64,000 nt of DNA from Companilactobacillus jidongensis (lineage in GTDB: Bacteria > Bacillota > Bacilli > Lactobacillales > Lactobacillaceae), in contig NZ_RHOP01000002.1 of the NCBI RefSeq assembly GCF_003946575.1, positions 1 to 64,000 of the forward strand, in the 5' to 3' direction. The position numbers were made by a program, and so were the translations under genes. Under the pieces are notes generated by a model. That model was not told the origin of the DNA and searched no databases. It worked only from the letters and a program-made list of their open reading frames with translations. Shown one piece after another: positions 41,638-50,487 of the stretch (position 1 is the first letter of the stretch; the number at the start of each line of letters is the position of its first letter).

Positions 41638-42618
41638 ATGAAAGCATTAGTTGTACCATCATCAACTACTAAAAAAATTAGTGATATAAAACTGGTTGAT
41701 ACTGATAAACCAGTAATTAAGGAAGATGAAGTCATGATCAAGGTTCATGCCTTAGGACTCAATCCGGTCGACTACAAACTAGTTGAAGGACATAATTCCG
41801 CATGGAATTATCCCCATATAATCGGACTGGATACTGCTGGTGAAATAGTTTCAGTTGGATCTAATAATCCAAAAAACTTCCAAATTGGTGATCGAGTATT
41901 CTTTCACGGCGATTTGGCTAAAGATGGTGTCTTTGCCGAGTTTGCTAAATCGAAATACAATTCAGTTGCAAGAATTCCGGATAACGTAAAATATGAAGAG
42001 GCGGCAGCAATACTCTGTAGTGGACTCACCGCATATCAAGCAATTTTTAGAAAAATGAGTCTGGCTGGTAAAAAAACAATTCTTATTCATGCTGGTGCTG
42101 GTGGTGTAGGAACCATTGCCATTCAGCTAGCCAAAATTGCCGGATTAACGGTTATAACCACCGTTTCAGAACATAAAAAAAATATAGTAGCATCTTTAGG
42201 CGCAGACTATATTATCGATTATCGACATGAAAATATCGATGATCGAATTGACGAAATAACCAATAGTAATGGTGTAGATCTGATTATCAATGATATTGGC
42301 AACCCTGAAGCAGATTTACCTAGACTTGCTTACAATGGCGGCTTAATTTGTATTTTGAATACTCCAGATATTAACGACTACAATCTCTCATCACAGGGAC
42401 AAAGCGTTTTGTCATTGAACCTCGGTGGAGTACATCAGTCTGGATATCCAGATCAGCTAGATGATTTGGCCACAATGGCAGAATCATTGGTTGAACTCAT
42501 ATCTGATAAAAAACTTAATCCAGCAATTACTAAGGTAATAAAGTTTGAAGATATTCCTGCTGGTTTAGCTGAACTGAGTGAACATAAAACAATTGGAAAA
42601 ATTATCGCAACTATATAA
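41638..42618 (+). CDS. MDR-family NAD(P)H quinone oxidoreductase / zinc-independent alcohol dehydrogenase-like
   Basis: 326 residues. The N-terminal GroES-like part (VMIKVHALGLNPVDYKLVEGH, GLDTAGEIVSVG) lacks the catalytic zinc ligands, and the NADP-binding motif is HAGAGGVGTIAIQLAK. Such proteins reduce quinones or alpha,beta-unsaturated carbonyls. Strong CGGAGG ribosome-binding site. Single gene with two terminator hairpins downstream. Confidence 0.88.
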   Translation: MKALVVPSSTTKKISDIKLVDTDKPVIKEDEVMIKVHALGLNPVDYKLVEGHNSAWNYPHIIGLDTAGEIVSVGSNNPKNFQIGDRVFFHGDLAKDGVFAEFAKSKYNSVARIPDNVKYEEAAAILCSGLTAYQAIFRKMSLAGKKTILIHAGAGGVGTIAIQLAKIAGLTVITTVSEHKKNIVASLGADYIIDYRHENIDDRIDEITNSNGVDLIINDIGNPEADLPRLAYNGGLICILNTPDINDYNLSSQGQSVLSLNLGGVHQSGYPDQLDDLATMAESLVELISDKKLNPAITKVIKFEDIPAGLAELSEHKTIGKIIATI

Positions 42619-42690
42619 AAAAGACAAAGTCCCAAATCAGGACTTTGTCTTCAATCTGAGGCTTTGTAGTTTAGACTACAAAGCCTTTTC
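42619..42690. terminator. Two tandem terminator hairpins between convergent genes
   Basis: First stem AAGACAAAGTCC / GGACTTTGTCTT (42621-42651). Second stem GGCTTTGTAGT / ACTACAAAGCC followed by TTTTC (42660-42690), overlapping the phnW stop region. Confidence 0.8.
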
Positions 42691-43779
42691 TCTATTTTGA
42701 ATTTGTTCAATTGCTTTTAACAATCTAGCAATATCATCTCTATAAACCTCACCGATGTTACCAATGCGGAAAGTTGGAACTTGAGATATTTTACCAGGAT
42801 AAATTACAAATCCAGCTTCTTTTAATTCATTATAAAATTCTTGGAAATCAAAATCATCAGTTGGATAAATGAAAGATGTGATAATTGGTGATTGCCACTT
42901 TTCATCAATCAACAACTTAAAACCAAGATGCTCCATACCAGAAGCTAATTGTTTTTGATTAGATTGATATCTCTTATAACGTCTTTGCAAGCCGCCCTCG
43001 AGTTTCAATTCTTCAAGTGCTTGAGCAAAAGCATGAACAACATGTGTTGGCGAAGTAAAACGCCATTTACCGTTATTTTTCTCCATTTCATTGTATTGAT
43101 CATACAAATCAAGTGACAATGTTCTGGCCATACCTGCGGTAGTGTCTAGAATTGACTTTTTAGCAATTACAAAAGCAAATCCGGGAACACCCTGAATACA
43201 TTTGTTGGTACTGCTGATCAAGAAATCAATATTGATACCACTGACATCAATTGGAATGCCACCAAAACTACTCATGGCATCCACAATAGTAACAATACCT
43301 TTTTCATGAACCCAAGGAACGATGTCTTCGATAGGATTCAAAATACCAGTTGTCGTTTCACAATGAATCATCGCAAAGTGTGTGATTTCAGGATGATTTT
43401 CGATTGTCGATTTAACATCGGATAAGAGCACTGGACTTTGTTCATCTACGACCAGATCAATATGATTGATGCCGTACACATCAGCCATTTGACCAATTCG
43501 CTTACCATATGCACCGTTCATGGCAATCAATAATGTACCAGAATCTGGAATAACTGAACTAATAACTGCTTCAACTCCGTATGTACCACTACCTTGAATT
43601 GGCACTGCAGTGTACTGTGAAGGATTAACATCTGCCAAGGCCAAGAGCGATTGACGGATAGATTGAGTGATTTTTTTGTAATCGTCATCCCATGTACAAT
43701 AATCAAATTCCATCGCTTTTTTAACGGTAGAACTAGTAGTTAGTGGTCCTGGTGTTAGTAATAAATACTTATTATCCAT
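42676..43779 (-). CDS. phnW: 2-aminoethylphosphonate-pyruvate transaminase
   Basis: 367 residues, class V PLP aminotransferase. Converts 2-aminoethylphosphonate and pyruvate to phosphonoacetaldehyde and alanine. [17 protein letters not shown] at the N-terminus and the PLP-Lys in [20 protein letters not shown] are diagnostic. Overlaps phnX by 8 bases and is the last gene of the phosphonate operon. Confidence 0.95.
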   Translation of the reverse strand: MDNKYLLLTPGPLTTSSTVKKAMEFDYCTWDDDYKKITQSIRQSLLALADVNPSQYTAVPIQGSGTYGVEAVISSVIPDSGTLLIAMNGAYGKRIGQMADVYGINHIDLVVDEQSPVLLSDVKSTIENHPEITHFAMIHCETTTGILNPIEDIVPWVHEKGIVTIVDAMSSFGGIPIDVSGINIDFLISSTNKCIQGVPGFAFVIAKKSILDTTAGMARTLSLDLYDQYNEMEKNNGKWRFTSPTHVVHAFAQALEELKLEGGLQRRYKRYQSNQKQLASGMEHLGFKLLIDEKWQSPIITSFIYPTDDFDFQEFYNELKEAGFVIYPGKISQVPTFRIGNIGEVYRDDIARLLKAIEQIQNREKAL

Positions 43780-44569
43780 TAGTTACCTCCTCAGATGCAT
43801 TGAGTGTTTCAATCACATCTGGCAATTCAGACATATTATTAATAATTAAATCAGCACCTTCGTTTTCGAAGGTTTTGCGAACGTCTCGGCGTTTCAGAAT
43901 TTTTTCATCTTCTGTAAGTCGATCATATTCAGTTTTAGACAATCCCATCAAACTGCTACCCTCAACAATTCCTACAGTAATGACTCCAGCATTTTTACCT
44001 TCTTGGATATCAACTACTGTGTCACCGATCTTCATTACACTTTGTAATTCATTGATACTAAATTGAGAAAGAATTGTTTTGATCATTGCAGGGGAAGGAC
44101 GGCCTTGACCTGCAACATCTTCAGATGTGACAACTAATTCCGGTAAATAACCCAACTTAGCAGCACTGTCTCGAACAATATTCATCATTTCTAAAGTATA
44201 TCCAGTTGTAGTGGCAACTCGAATATGATGTGCAGTTAAATATTGGAATGCTTCTAAAACTCCTGGTTTTAATTCTGTTGAGATTTTAAGATGGTTTATC
44301 AACGATTCTTGGAATAATCCATAAACATTTTCTCTGTCTTCTTCACTTGGAAGACGATTATATACTTCTTTCCATTGTTCACTGATTCTAGGCATAGCTA
44401 AAATTTTACCAATATGATCCCACTTAGCTATTCCCATATCTATTCTTATTTCTGAATCGAGCAAATTAATGCCAGCACGATCAAATGCCTTTTTAAAAGC
44501 TATAACTGGAGCTAAACTACCGTAATCAACAGTTGTTCCTGCCCAATCAAAAATTACTGTCTTAATCAT
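43772..44569 (-). CDS. phnX: Phosphonoacetaldehyde hydrolase (phosphonatase)
   Basis: 265 residues, HAD superfamily. [17 protein letters not shown] carries the nucleophile Asp and the phosphonatase-type DWAGTT. The cap-domain Schiff-base Lys lies in [34 protein letters not shown] is HAD motif 4. Releases phosphate and acetaldehyde from phosphonoacetaldehyde. Pathway partner of phnW. Confidence 0.95.
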   Translation of the reverse strand: MIKTVIFDWAGTTVDYGSLAPVIAFKKAFDRAGINLLDSEIRIDMGIAKWDHIGKILAMPRISEQWKEVYNRLPSEEDRENVYGLFQESLINHLKISTELKPGVLEAFQYLTAHHIRVATTTGYTLEMMNIVRDSAAKLGYLPELVVTSEDVAGQGRPSPAMIKTILSQFSINELQSVMKIGDTVVDIQEGKNAGVITVGIVEGSSLMGLSKTEYDRLTEDEKILKRRDVRKTFENEGADLIINNMSELPDVIETLNASEEVTNG

Positions 44570-44586
44570 AAAATTATCCTCTCAAC

Positions 44587-45441
44587 CTACTTAGCGATGT
44601 AAGCTTTTCTTAATTTGACAGCTATGAATTCTAGCAAAATCGTCACTGCAATTATCAAGTAAACAATCATCCCTACTTCATGGAAATCAAAACTCATACC
44701 ACTGGCGACATAGAGTTGATACCCAATACCACCCGCACCAGCAGCTGCACCCACAGCAACTGCATTAGCAAAGTTAATTTCCAAACGGATAAATGTCCAT
44801 GATACTAACGAAGCAATAATTGTTGGCCAAATTGCTTGAAATACAACAACCCAAAACTTACTACCTGTGACTTTTAATGCCTCAATAGTTGATTGGTCGA
44901 TTTCTTCAATACTTTCTGAGTACGCCTTCGTTAAATATGCAATACTATGAAAACTTAAGCCTAGAACAGCTGCATTAGTACCTAGTCCACAAACAATCGA
45001 GAAAATTAATACCCAGATGATTGTTGGAATGGCACGAATTACCGCCATAAAAATTCTGATACTGCCACCTAGCCAAGCATTTGTAAGATTCTTTGAAGCC
45101 ATCACGGCTAAAACAAACCCTACAACTGCTCCAATAACAGTCGTCATAATTGACAACAATAAACTGATACCCAAAGCTTGTAAAAGCATGACTATCCCAT
45201 CACTACCAGCACTTGGTTGTAGAAACATTTGATTCAAAGTCATCATTAGACCCCTAAATGCCTCACCAATTTTTACATTAGCAGTATTCAAATGCGTCAA
45301 CGTATAGACTGTTATCAAAACTAAAGATGTTATTACACCAATGATCATGTATCTGGATAAACTAGGATTACGCAATTTTATTTTTTGTGGTTGTGGAGAT
45401 TTTGGATGCATAACTAATCTATCATCGCTATTAGAAATCAT
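44587..45441 (-). CDS. phnE: Phosphonate ABC transporter permease PhnE (second copy)
   Basis: 284 residues, about six transmembrane helices after a cytoplasmic N-terminus. The EAA loop (YSESIEEIDQSTIEALKVTGSKFWVVVFQAIWPTII) and the C-terminal helix fit the PhnE family. It pairs with the other PhnE at 45438 to form a heterodimeric channel. Overlaps its neighbour by 4 bases. Confidence 0.92.
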   Translation of the reverse strand: MISNSDDRLVMHPKSPQPQKIKLRNPSLSRYMIIGVITSLVLITVYTLTHLNTANVKIGEAFRGLMMTLNQMFLQPSAGSDGIVMLLQALGISLLLSIMTTVIGAVVGFVLAVMASKNLTNAWLGGSIRIFMAVIRAIPTIIWVLIFSIVCGLGTNAAVLGLSFHSIAYLTKAYSESIEEIDQSTIEALKVTGSKFWVVVFQAIWPTIIASLVSWTFIRLEINFANAVAVGAAAGAGGIGYQLYVASGMSFDFHEVGMIVYLIIAVTILLEFIAVKLRKAYIAK

Positions 45442-46229
45442 AAGATAACCTTTCTGATTTGATTCGATAATACTTCCAATGCAATTACAACGAGGATAAT
45501 GGATAGAACCGTCATACCTGCAGCATCAAATCTAAAACTTTTGTAATATATGTCGAAAACAAAACCAATACCTGTACCTGTCAAAATACCAACCAACGTA
45601 GCATCACGTACATTATTCTCGATCATATATAAAATCCAACTAATTAAGCTGGGCATAATTTGTGGTAAGACTGCTTGAAATATAACTTGGAAATAACTTG
45701 CCCCGGTCGCTTTTAAGGCAAGCATTGTTTCACTAGCTTCATCTTCAATTATTTCCATGAATGCACGAATCAAGTAACCAACAGACATCAGTAGTAACGC
45801 TAAGAATCCAGTAAAGTCACTTTGCTTGAATGAGAATAATAAGATCATTGCCCAAGCTACTAACGGAATATTTCTGAAAAATGAAGCTATTCCACGTACA
45901 ATTGTTTGCACTAGACTACTTCCACCAGTAACTTTGGAACCCATTATAGCAACCAATATTGCGATCAAAGAGGCAACTACGGTTGAAGCAATTGCTAACA
46001 TTACTGTACCAATCAATTTTTGCCAGATACTTGGCAGAAAATGGACTGAATTAGCGGTTGGTTTAAAATTAACTCCCAACCAAGAGAACGCCTTAGGGAT
46101 CGCAATGATTCCACTTAAACCATCAAATTTGAGAATCCAACTACTTAATAGATAAATACCTCCAATAAGTACGATGGCCCCAGTTTGTTTCCAATGTTTT
46201 CGAGCTAAATAATTTACAGGTGTTTGCAT
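45438..46229 (-). CDS. phnE: Phosphonate ABC transporter permease PhnE (first copy)
   Basis: 263 residues, about six transmembrane helices; EAA loop FMEIIEDEASETMLALKATGASYFQVIFQAVLPQIM. It starts on the base where phnC ends and overlaps the second permease, so all three are coupled. Confidence 0.92.
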   Translation of the reverse strand: MQTPVNYLARKHWKQTGAIVLIGGIYLLSSWILKFDGLSGIIAIPKAFSWLGVNFKPTANSVHFLPSIWQKLIGTVMLAIASTVVASLIAILVAIMGSKVTGGSSLVQTIVRGIASFFRNIPLVAWAMILLFSFKQSDFTGFLALLLMSVGYLIRAFMEIIEDEASETMLALKATGASYFQVIFQAVLPQIMPSLISWILYMIENNVRDATLVGILTGTGIGFVFDIYYKSFRFDAAGMTVLSIILVVIALEVLSNQIRKVIL

Positions 46230-46984
46230 TAATCTAGCTCCTCAGTAACATTTTGATCATACAATGTCTTCAATATTTCCTCAGATAATGCATCTGCATC
46301 CTCATTAAAAACCATTTTCCCTTGTCGGATACCAATGATCTTGTCCGCATAATCTTTTGCTAAACCGATTTGATGCAAGTTAGCAATACAAATAATATTA
46401 AATTCCGTTGTTAAGTCTTTGAGCAATTGCATAACTGTCCGTGATGACGCTGGATCAAGTGATGCAATTGGTTCATCACAAAGAATAACTTTTGGATGTT
46501 GTATTAGTGATCTAGCGATACCAACACGTTGTTTTTGACCACCACTTAATTCCGAACAGCGTCTCAGAGCAAATTCTTCTAAACCAACTTTTTCTAGTAA
46601 AGTCATTGCTTCTTGCTTTTCTTCTTCTGTGTAGCGCCCAAACATCCCTGCAAGAGTAGATTTATAACCAAGGCGACCATGTAAAACATTTTCAATTACC
46701 GTCAATCGTTCAACTAGATTATAATTTTGAAAAACCATTCCAATCTGTCTACGATATCCGCGTAATTGTGTCTTATTAGCTGTCCTAAGGTCACCGCCGT
46801 CAAGTAAAATTTGACCGCCATCATCCTTGATCAATTGATTCAAACTGCGTAGAATCGTTGTTTTACCGGCACCAGAAGGACCGATAATCGCAACAAATGT
46901 TCCAGGGTCGACGGAAAAAGTAATATCTGTCAACGCCGGTTTATCCTTTTGATAGCTCTTCTCTAAATGTTTTACCTCTAGCAT
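46229..46984 (-). CDS. phnC: Phosphonate ABC transporter ATPase PhnC
   Basis: 251 residues. Walker A GPSGAGKTTILRSLN, ABC signature LSGGQKQRVGIARSLI, Walker B KVILCDEPIASLDP, switch His in CIANLHQIGLAKDYAD. The NLHQ switch and GMVFQNYNLVERLTVIENVLHGRLG are typical of PhnC. Supplies ATP hydrolysis for phosphonate import. Confidence 0.95.
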   Translation of the reverse strand: MLEVKHLEKSYQKDKPALTDITFSVDPGTFVAIIGPSGAGKTTILRSLNQLIKDDGGQILLDGGDLRTANKTQLRGYRRQIGMVFQNYNLVERLTVIENVLHGRLGYKSTLAGMFGRYTEEEKQEAMTLLEKVGLEEFALRRCSELSGGQKQRVGIARSLIQHPKVILCDEPIASLDPASSRTVMQLLKDLTTEFNIICIANLHQIGLAKDYADKIIGIRQGKMVFNEDADALSEEILKTLYDQNVTEELD

Positions 46985-46995
46985 ATTTTGTCCCC

Positions 46996-48030
46996 TTATT
47001 TACCAACTAGTTCATGAGTAGGTTTGTACCAGTCATCATTAACTGGAAGAAGTGTTGTTTTGGCACTCTTCTTTTGCCATAGAGTTGGATTCTTTGTTCC
47101 CTCTTTAGCAAATAGCTTTGGATTATCTGTTACATCTTTTGATGTGAAACGTTTTTGAATAGCTTTTTGATCTTTTTCGCTCAATGATTCTGTATTAACT
47201 ACGAATGGTCCATTTTGTACTGGAAGAACTGAAATATTGATCATTTCTTTGCCCTTAAAGTCTGAGAATGGTGCATCTGCATCGTCTTTAACTTTGAATG
47301 TTGAACCAACCTTATCGTAACTACCATCTGAAACTTCTAGGAATGGTGCTAAATCAATATCATCAAATGCAGCAACATCTGCATCACCCTTTAGCAAGTT
47401 GATTGCTGAACCAGGATGTGAACTACCATAAAGAACTTTATCGAAGAACTTGCCACCTTCTGATAGCTTGTCCTTGTCTGCTAACTTGAAGTGCTTTTGG
47501 ATCTCATCAGTTGGAACAGCGAAACCTGATGTTGAACTAGCTGAAACGAATGAAATTTTTTCACCCTTGATCTTATCGATATTATATTTGTCATCTTTCA
47601 TATATGAAGCGGCTTTTTCTTTTGGAACCATTAAGTATGAACGATAACTTGCACCTTTAGTTGTTCCATCTTCACCCGATTGTAATAGGAATGGAAGAAC
47701 TTTTTTGTTTTGTGCATGTGCTTGAATATAGCCATCAGCCCCCATGAATGCTAATTGAGCTTTACCTGAAGCGATTGCTTCAATTGCAACGTTGTAATCT
47801 GTTGTAGTTTGAATATCTACTTCTTTACCTGTTGCTTCGTGAATTTGCTTCTTCATCTCATCACGTGAAGCGGTGAAATTCTTAGCAGATTCATTTGGAT
47901 AGAATACTACCGAGATCTTACCTGAATCTTTCTTTGCGCTAGCAGAGTTTTGACTGGAACAACCAGTTAAAACACCAACAAGCAATAACATTAACCCTAA
48001 ACAAATTGTTATAAATCGCCCTTTTTTCAT
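46996..48030 (-). CDS. phnD: Phosphonate ABC transporter substrate-binding lipoprotein PhnD
   Basis: 344 residues. Lipoprotein signal ending LLVGVLTGC with lipidated Cys about residue 24. The binding-fold sequence ISVVFYPNESAKNFTASRDEMKKQIHEATG and KISFVSASSTSGFAVP match PhnD-family proteins. First gene of the operon phnD-C-E-E-X-W. The ribosome-binding site is weak (AAAGAGAAAG). Likely ligand 2-aminoethylphosphonate given the downstream phnXW. Confidence 0.93.
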   Translation of the reverse strand: MKKGRFITICLGLMLLLVGVLTGCSSQNSASAKKDSGKISVVFYPNESAKNFTASRDEMKKQIHEATGKEVDIQTTTDYNVAIEAIASGKAQLAFMGADGYIQAHAQNKKVLPFLLQSGEDGTTKGASYRSYLMVPKEKAASYMKDDKYNIDKIKGEKISFVSASSTSGFAVPTDEIQKHFKLADKDKLSEGGKFFDKVLYGSSHPGSAINLLKGDADVAAFDDIDLAPFLEVSDGSYDKVGSTFKVKDDADAPFSDFKGKEMINISVLPVQNGPFVVNTESLSEKDQKAIQKRFTSKDVTDNPKLFAKEGTKNPTLWQKKSAKTTLLPVNDDWYKPTHELVGK

Positions 48031-48343
48031 TAAGGAATACCCAACTTTCTCTTTCTTTTTTTGAACAAATCTAGCTTAACAAAGGAATGTATACGTTCTA
48101 TATATTTAATGTAAAGATTGTATAGTTATGTAAAGAAATTCTTTACTGAAAATTTACAATGTAAAGATTGCTTTTATGTAAGCTTTATCCATCATGAATA
48201 TATCGATTATTTGCATCAATTAATCAATTAATTTATTTATAAATTTTCATAGATAGTGAAGCTTATCTCAATGCAAATGGTTGACTTGAACCCCACTTCA
48301 ACGTGTATCCTGAAAGCGTAATCAAAATTGGAGGAATTTATTT
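48031..48343. promoter_or_regulatory. Divergent regulatory region with Pho-box-like repeats
   Basis: On the minus strand CAATCTTTACA occurs at 48110-48120 and 48160-48170, and CTTTACA at about 48129-48135, with a TATACA between. The same CAATCTTTACA is upstream of pstS. The repeats lie 80-140 bases before phnD. Right of 48200 there is only AT-rich DNA and the ribosome-binding site (GGAGG) of the aldehyde dehydrogenase. Confidence 0.6.
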
Positions 48344-49747
48344 ATGGCCTACAAAACAATCAATCCATTTAACAATGAAGTCGTAAAAGAATATGACAAT
48401 GCAACTGAAGAAGATATAAAAAATACGCTTGAAATCGATGATAAACTCTATCATCAATTCAAAAAGCAGCCTATTTCTGATCGAGCAACAACTTTGCACA
48501 AAATTGCTGACTTGATGAGAAAAAACGAAGATGATCTTGCTAAGACAATGGTCTTAGACATGGGAAAGCTGATTGGTGAAGCAAAAGGTGAAGTTGAGCT
48601 CTGCGCTTTGATTGCCGATTATTTTGCTGACAACGCCGAGGACTTGCTCAAACCAACTCCAATCAAATCTGGTGCTGGGGAAGCTTGGATCGAAAAACAA
48701 TCCACTGGTACAATCATGATGGTTGAACCATGGAACTTCCCTTACTATCAAATCATGCGTGTCTTTGCACCTAACTTTATGGTCGGTAATCCAATGATTT
48801 TGAAACACGCTTCTAACACTCCTGGATCTGCTGTTGCCTTTGAAAAAGTTGTCAATGATGCTGGCGCACCTGAAGGTAGTTTGACTAACTTGTTCCTATC
48901 GTACGATCAAGTTTCAGACATTATCGCTGACGACCGCATTCAAGGTGTCGCTTTGACCGGTTCAGAACGTGGAGGACAATCAGTCAACAGAGTGGCCGGT
49001 GAAAATCTAAAGAAATCCACTATGGAGCTTGGTGGAACAGATGCCTTCATCGTCACTAGTGATGCGGATATCAATCAAGTTATGAGCGTGGCTGCCAAAG
49101 CTAGAATCTATAATGCTGGTCAAGTTTGTACTTCTTCAAAGCGATTTATCGTCGCTGAAAATCTATATGATGAATTCGTTGATAGACTGACAAAGAAATT
49201 TGGCGAATTCAAGCCTGGCGATCCAATGGATCCAACTACTACACTTGCTCCAATGTCTTCAGCTAGAGCCAAAGATAAATTGGTTGAACAAGTAAATGAA
49301 GCCGTTAAGAACGGAGCTAAAGTTAAATTCGGTAACAAACCAATTGATTTACCTGGACAATTTTTCATGCCAACAATCCTTACTAATATAGATAGTAAGA
49401 ATCCGGCATACTCTAAAGAAATGTTTGGACCAGTTGCACAAGTATATAAAGCATCTAGTGATGAAGAAGCCATCGCTATTGCCAATGATTCTAACTATGG
49501 TCTAGGCGGTATCGTTTTCTCTGGTAGCAAAGAACATGGTGCCGAAGTTGCTAAACAAATTGAAACTGGTATGGTTTTCGTCAATACATTCATGTTCACA
49601 CTTCCCGAATTACCATTTGGTGGTGTTAAAAAGTCCGGATTCGGTCGTGAGATGAGTAGTTTGGGATTAGCAGCATTCGTTAACGAAAAACTTATCGTTG
49701 CGGTTGATAAACCAGATTTAAACAATTTAGCTGGTGGATTATTCTAA
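48344..49747 (+). CDS. NAD(P)-dependent aldehyde dehydrogenase, succinate-semialdehyde dehydrogenase-like
   Basis: 467 residues, ALDH superfamily. The catalytic Cys is in ARIYNAGQVCTSSKRFIV and the catalytic Glu in TMELGGTDAFIV. EPWNFPYYQIMRVFAPNFMVGN and the C-terminal LPFGGVKKSGFGREMSSLGLAAFVN fit GabD/YneI-type enzymes. Divergent from the phosphonate operon; it might oxidise the acetaldehyde released by PhnX or phosphonoacetaldehyde itself, but nothing proves this. Independent of the BMC enzymes, which are CoA-acylating. Confidence 0.88.
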   Translation: MAYKTINPFNNEVVKEYDNATEEDIKNTLEIDDKLYHQFKKQPISDRATTLHKIADLMRKNEDDLAKTMVLDMGKLIGEAKGEVELCALIADYFADNAEDLLKPTPIKSGAGEAWIEKQSTGTIMMVEPWNFPYYQIMRVFAPNFMVGNPMILKHASNTPGSAVAFEKVVNDAGAPEGSLTNLFLSYDQVSDIIADDRIQGVALTGSERGGQSVNRVAGENLKKSTMELGGTDAFIVTSDADINQVMSVAAKARIYNAGQVCTSSKRFIVAENLYDEFVDRLTKKFGEFKPGDPMDPTTTLAPMSSARAKDKLVEQVNEAVKNGAKVKFGNKPIDLPGQFFMPTILTNIDSKNPAYSKEMFGPVAQVYKASSDEEAIAIANDSNYGLGGIVFSGSKEHGAEVAKQIETGMVFVNTFMFTLPELPFGGVKKSGFGREMSSLGLAAFVNEKLIVAVDKPDLNNLAGGLF

Positions 49748-49754
49748 TCTACTC

Positions 49755-49786
49755 AAAAAAACCATTCCAAACGGAATGGCTTTTTG
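49755..49786. terminator. Bidirectional terminator
   Basis: AACCATTCC / GGAATGG stem with AAAC loop and T-run, between the convergent ALDH and HTH genes. Confidence 0.8.
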
Positions 49787-50407
49787 TTATATTCTCTTAA
49801 AATAATCTTCAATAATAAAGTCAATATCATCCTGGTCCTCGTATCCAAAATCACCAGTATATTCCCTAACCTCAGACACCAAATTGACAACGCTACTTAT
49901 ACTTAGTTCTCTGTCCTTGGCATTATTGAATAAAATATCGTGATGTTCCAGAAATCTGATGGCTGACAATTTTACATGATCATTCATACATTCATGCTCA
50001 ATATCAAAAAAACAGTCATCAATAAAAACCTCTTCTGGATACCCATATTCATTTTCCCAACCAGGATTCTTGAACTCGCCATTAAAGAAGTCATATTCAA
50101 TTTGTCGAGGAATGTCTGGATAATCATTCAACATGGCTTCATATCCTCGTAATACCAAATAATCATGGATATATTCTTGTACTTCACCAAAATAGATCCA
50201 GCCCATCGGTTTACCTACAAATTCAGCAATGGCTTTAACCGTTAGATTAGTTGGGATACGGCGACAAGCAATATATTCTCGCAAATCATTAGACATCAAT
50301 CCCGTCTTATCGGCCAATTCCGAAAGTAAGAGATTTTTTTCAGTTAATATTTTCTCGATCTGTACGCCAATCTTTTCTAATTGAATTTCCATAATATTAT
50401 CAAACAT
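49787..50407 (-). CDS. HTH-domain protein with unknown C-terminal region
   Basis: 206 residues. The N-terminal 75 residues have a helix-turn-helix pattern (KILTEKNLLLSELADKTGLMSNDLREYIACRRIPTNLTVKAIAEFVG). The C-terminal 130 residues are very acidic and aromatic (DYFNGEFKNPGWENEYGYPEEVFIDDCFFDIEHECMND) and match nothing I know. The ribosome-binding site AAGG is buried in the terminator hairpin of the upstream YfcC gene. Could be a regulator or a phage-type repressor relative. Function unknown. Confidence 0.7.
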   Translation of the reverse strand: MFDNIMEIQLEKIGVQIEKILTEKNLLLSELADKTGLMSNDLREYIACRRIPTNLTVKAIAEFVGKPMGWIYFGEVQEYIHDYLVLRGYEAMLNDYPDIPRQIEYDFFNGEFKNPGWENEYGYPEEVFIDDCFFDIEHECMNDHVKLSAIRFLEHHDILFNNAKDRELSISSVVNLVSEVREYTGDFGYEDQDDIDFIIEDYFKRI

Positions 50408-50411
50408 AATA

Positions 50412-50485
50412 AAAAACCTTTCTCGTCATTAAAGTTTATAAGAATTTACTCTATAAACTAAAATACGTGAAAGGTTTGTTTTTTT
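50412..50485 (-). terminator. Terminator of the YfcC gene overlapping the next ribosome-binding site
   Basis: On the minus strand AAACCTTTC (50469-50477) pairs with GAAAGGTTT (50414-50422) and is followed by TTT; an inner AGTTTATA/TATAAACT helix stabilises it. The 3' arm contains the Shine-Dalgarno sequence of the HTH gene. Confidence 0.65.
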
Positions 50486-50487
50486 AC

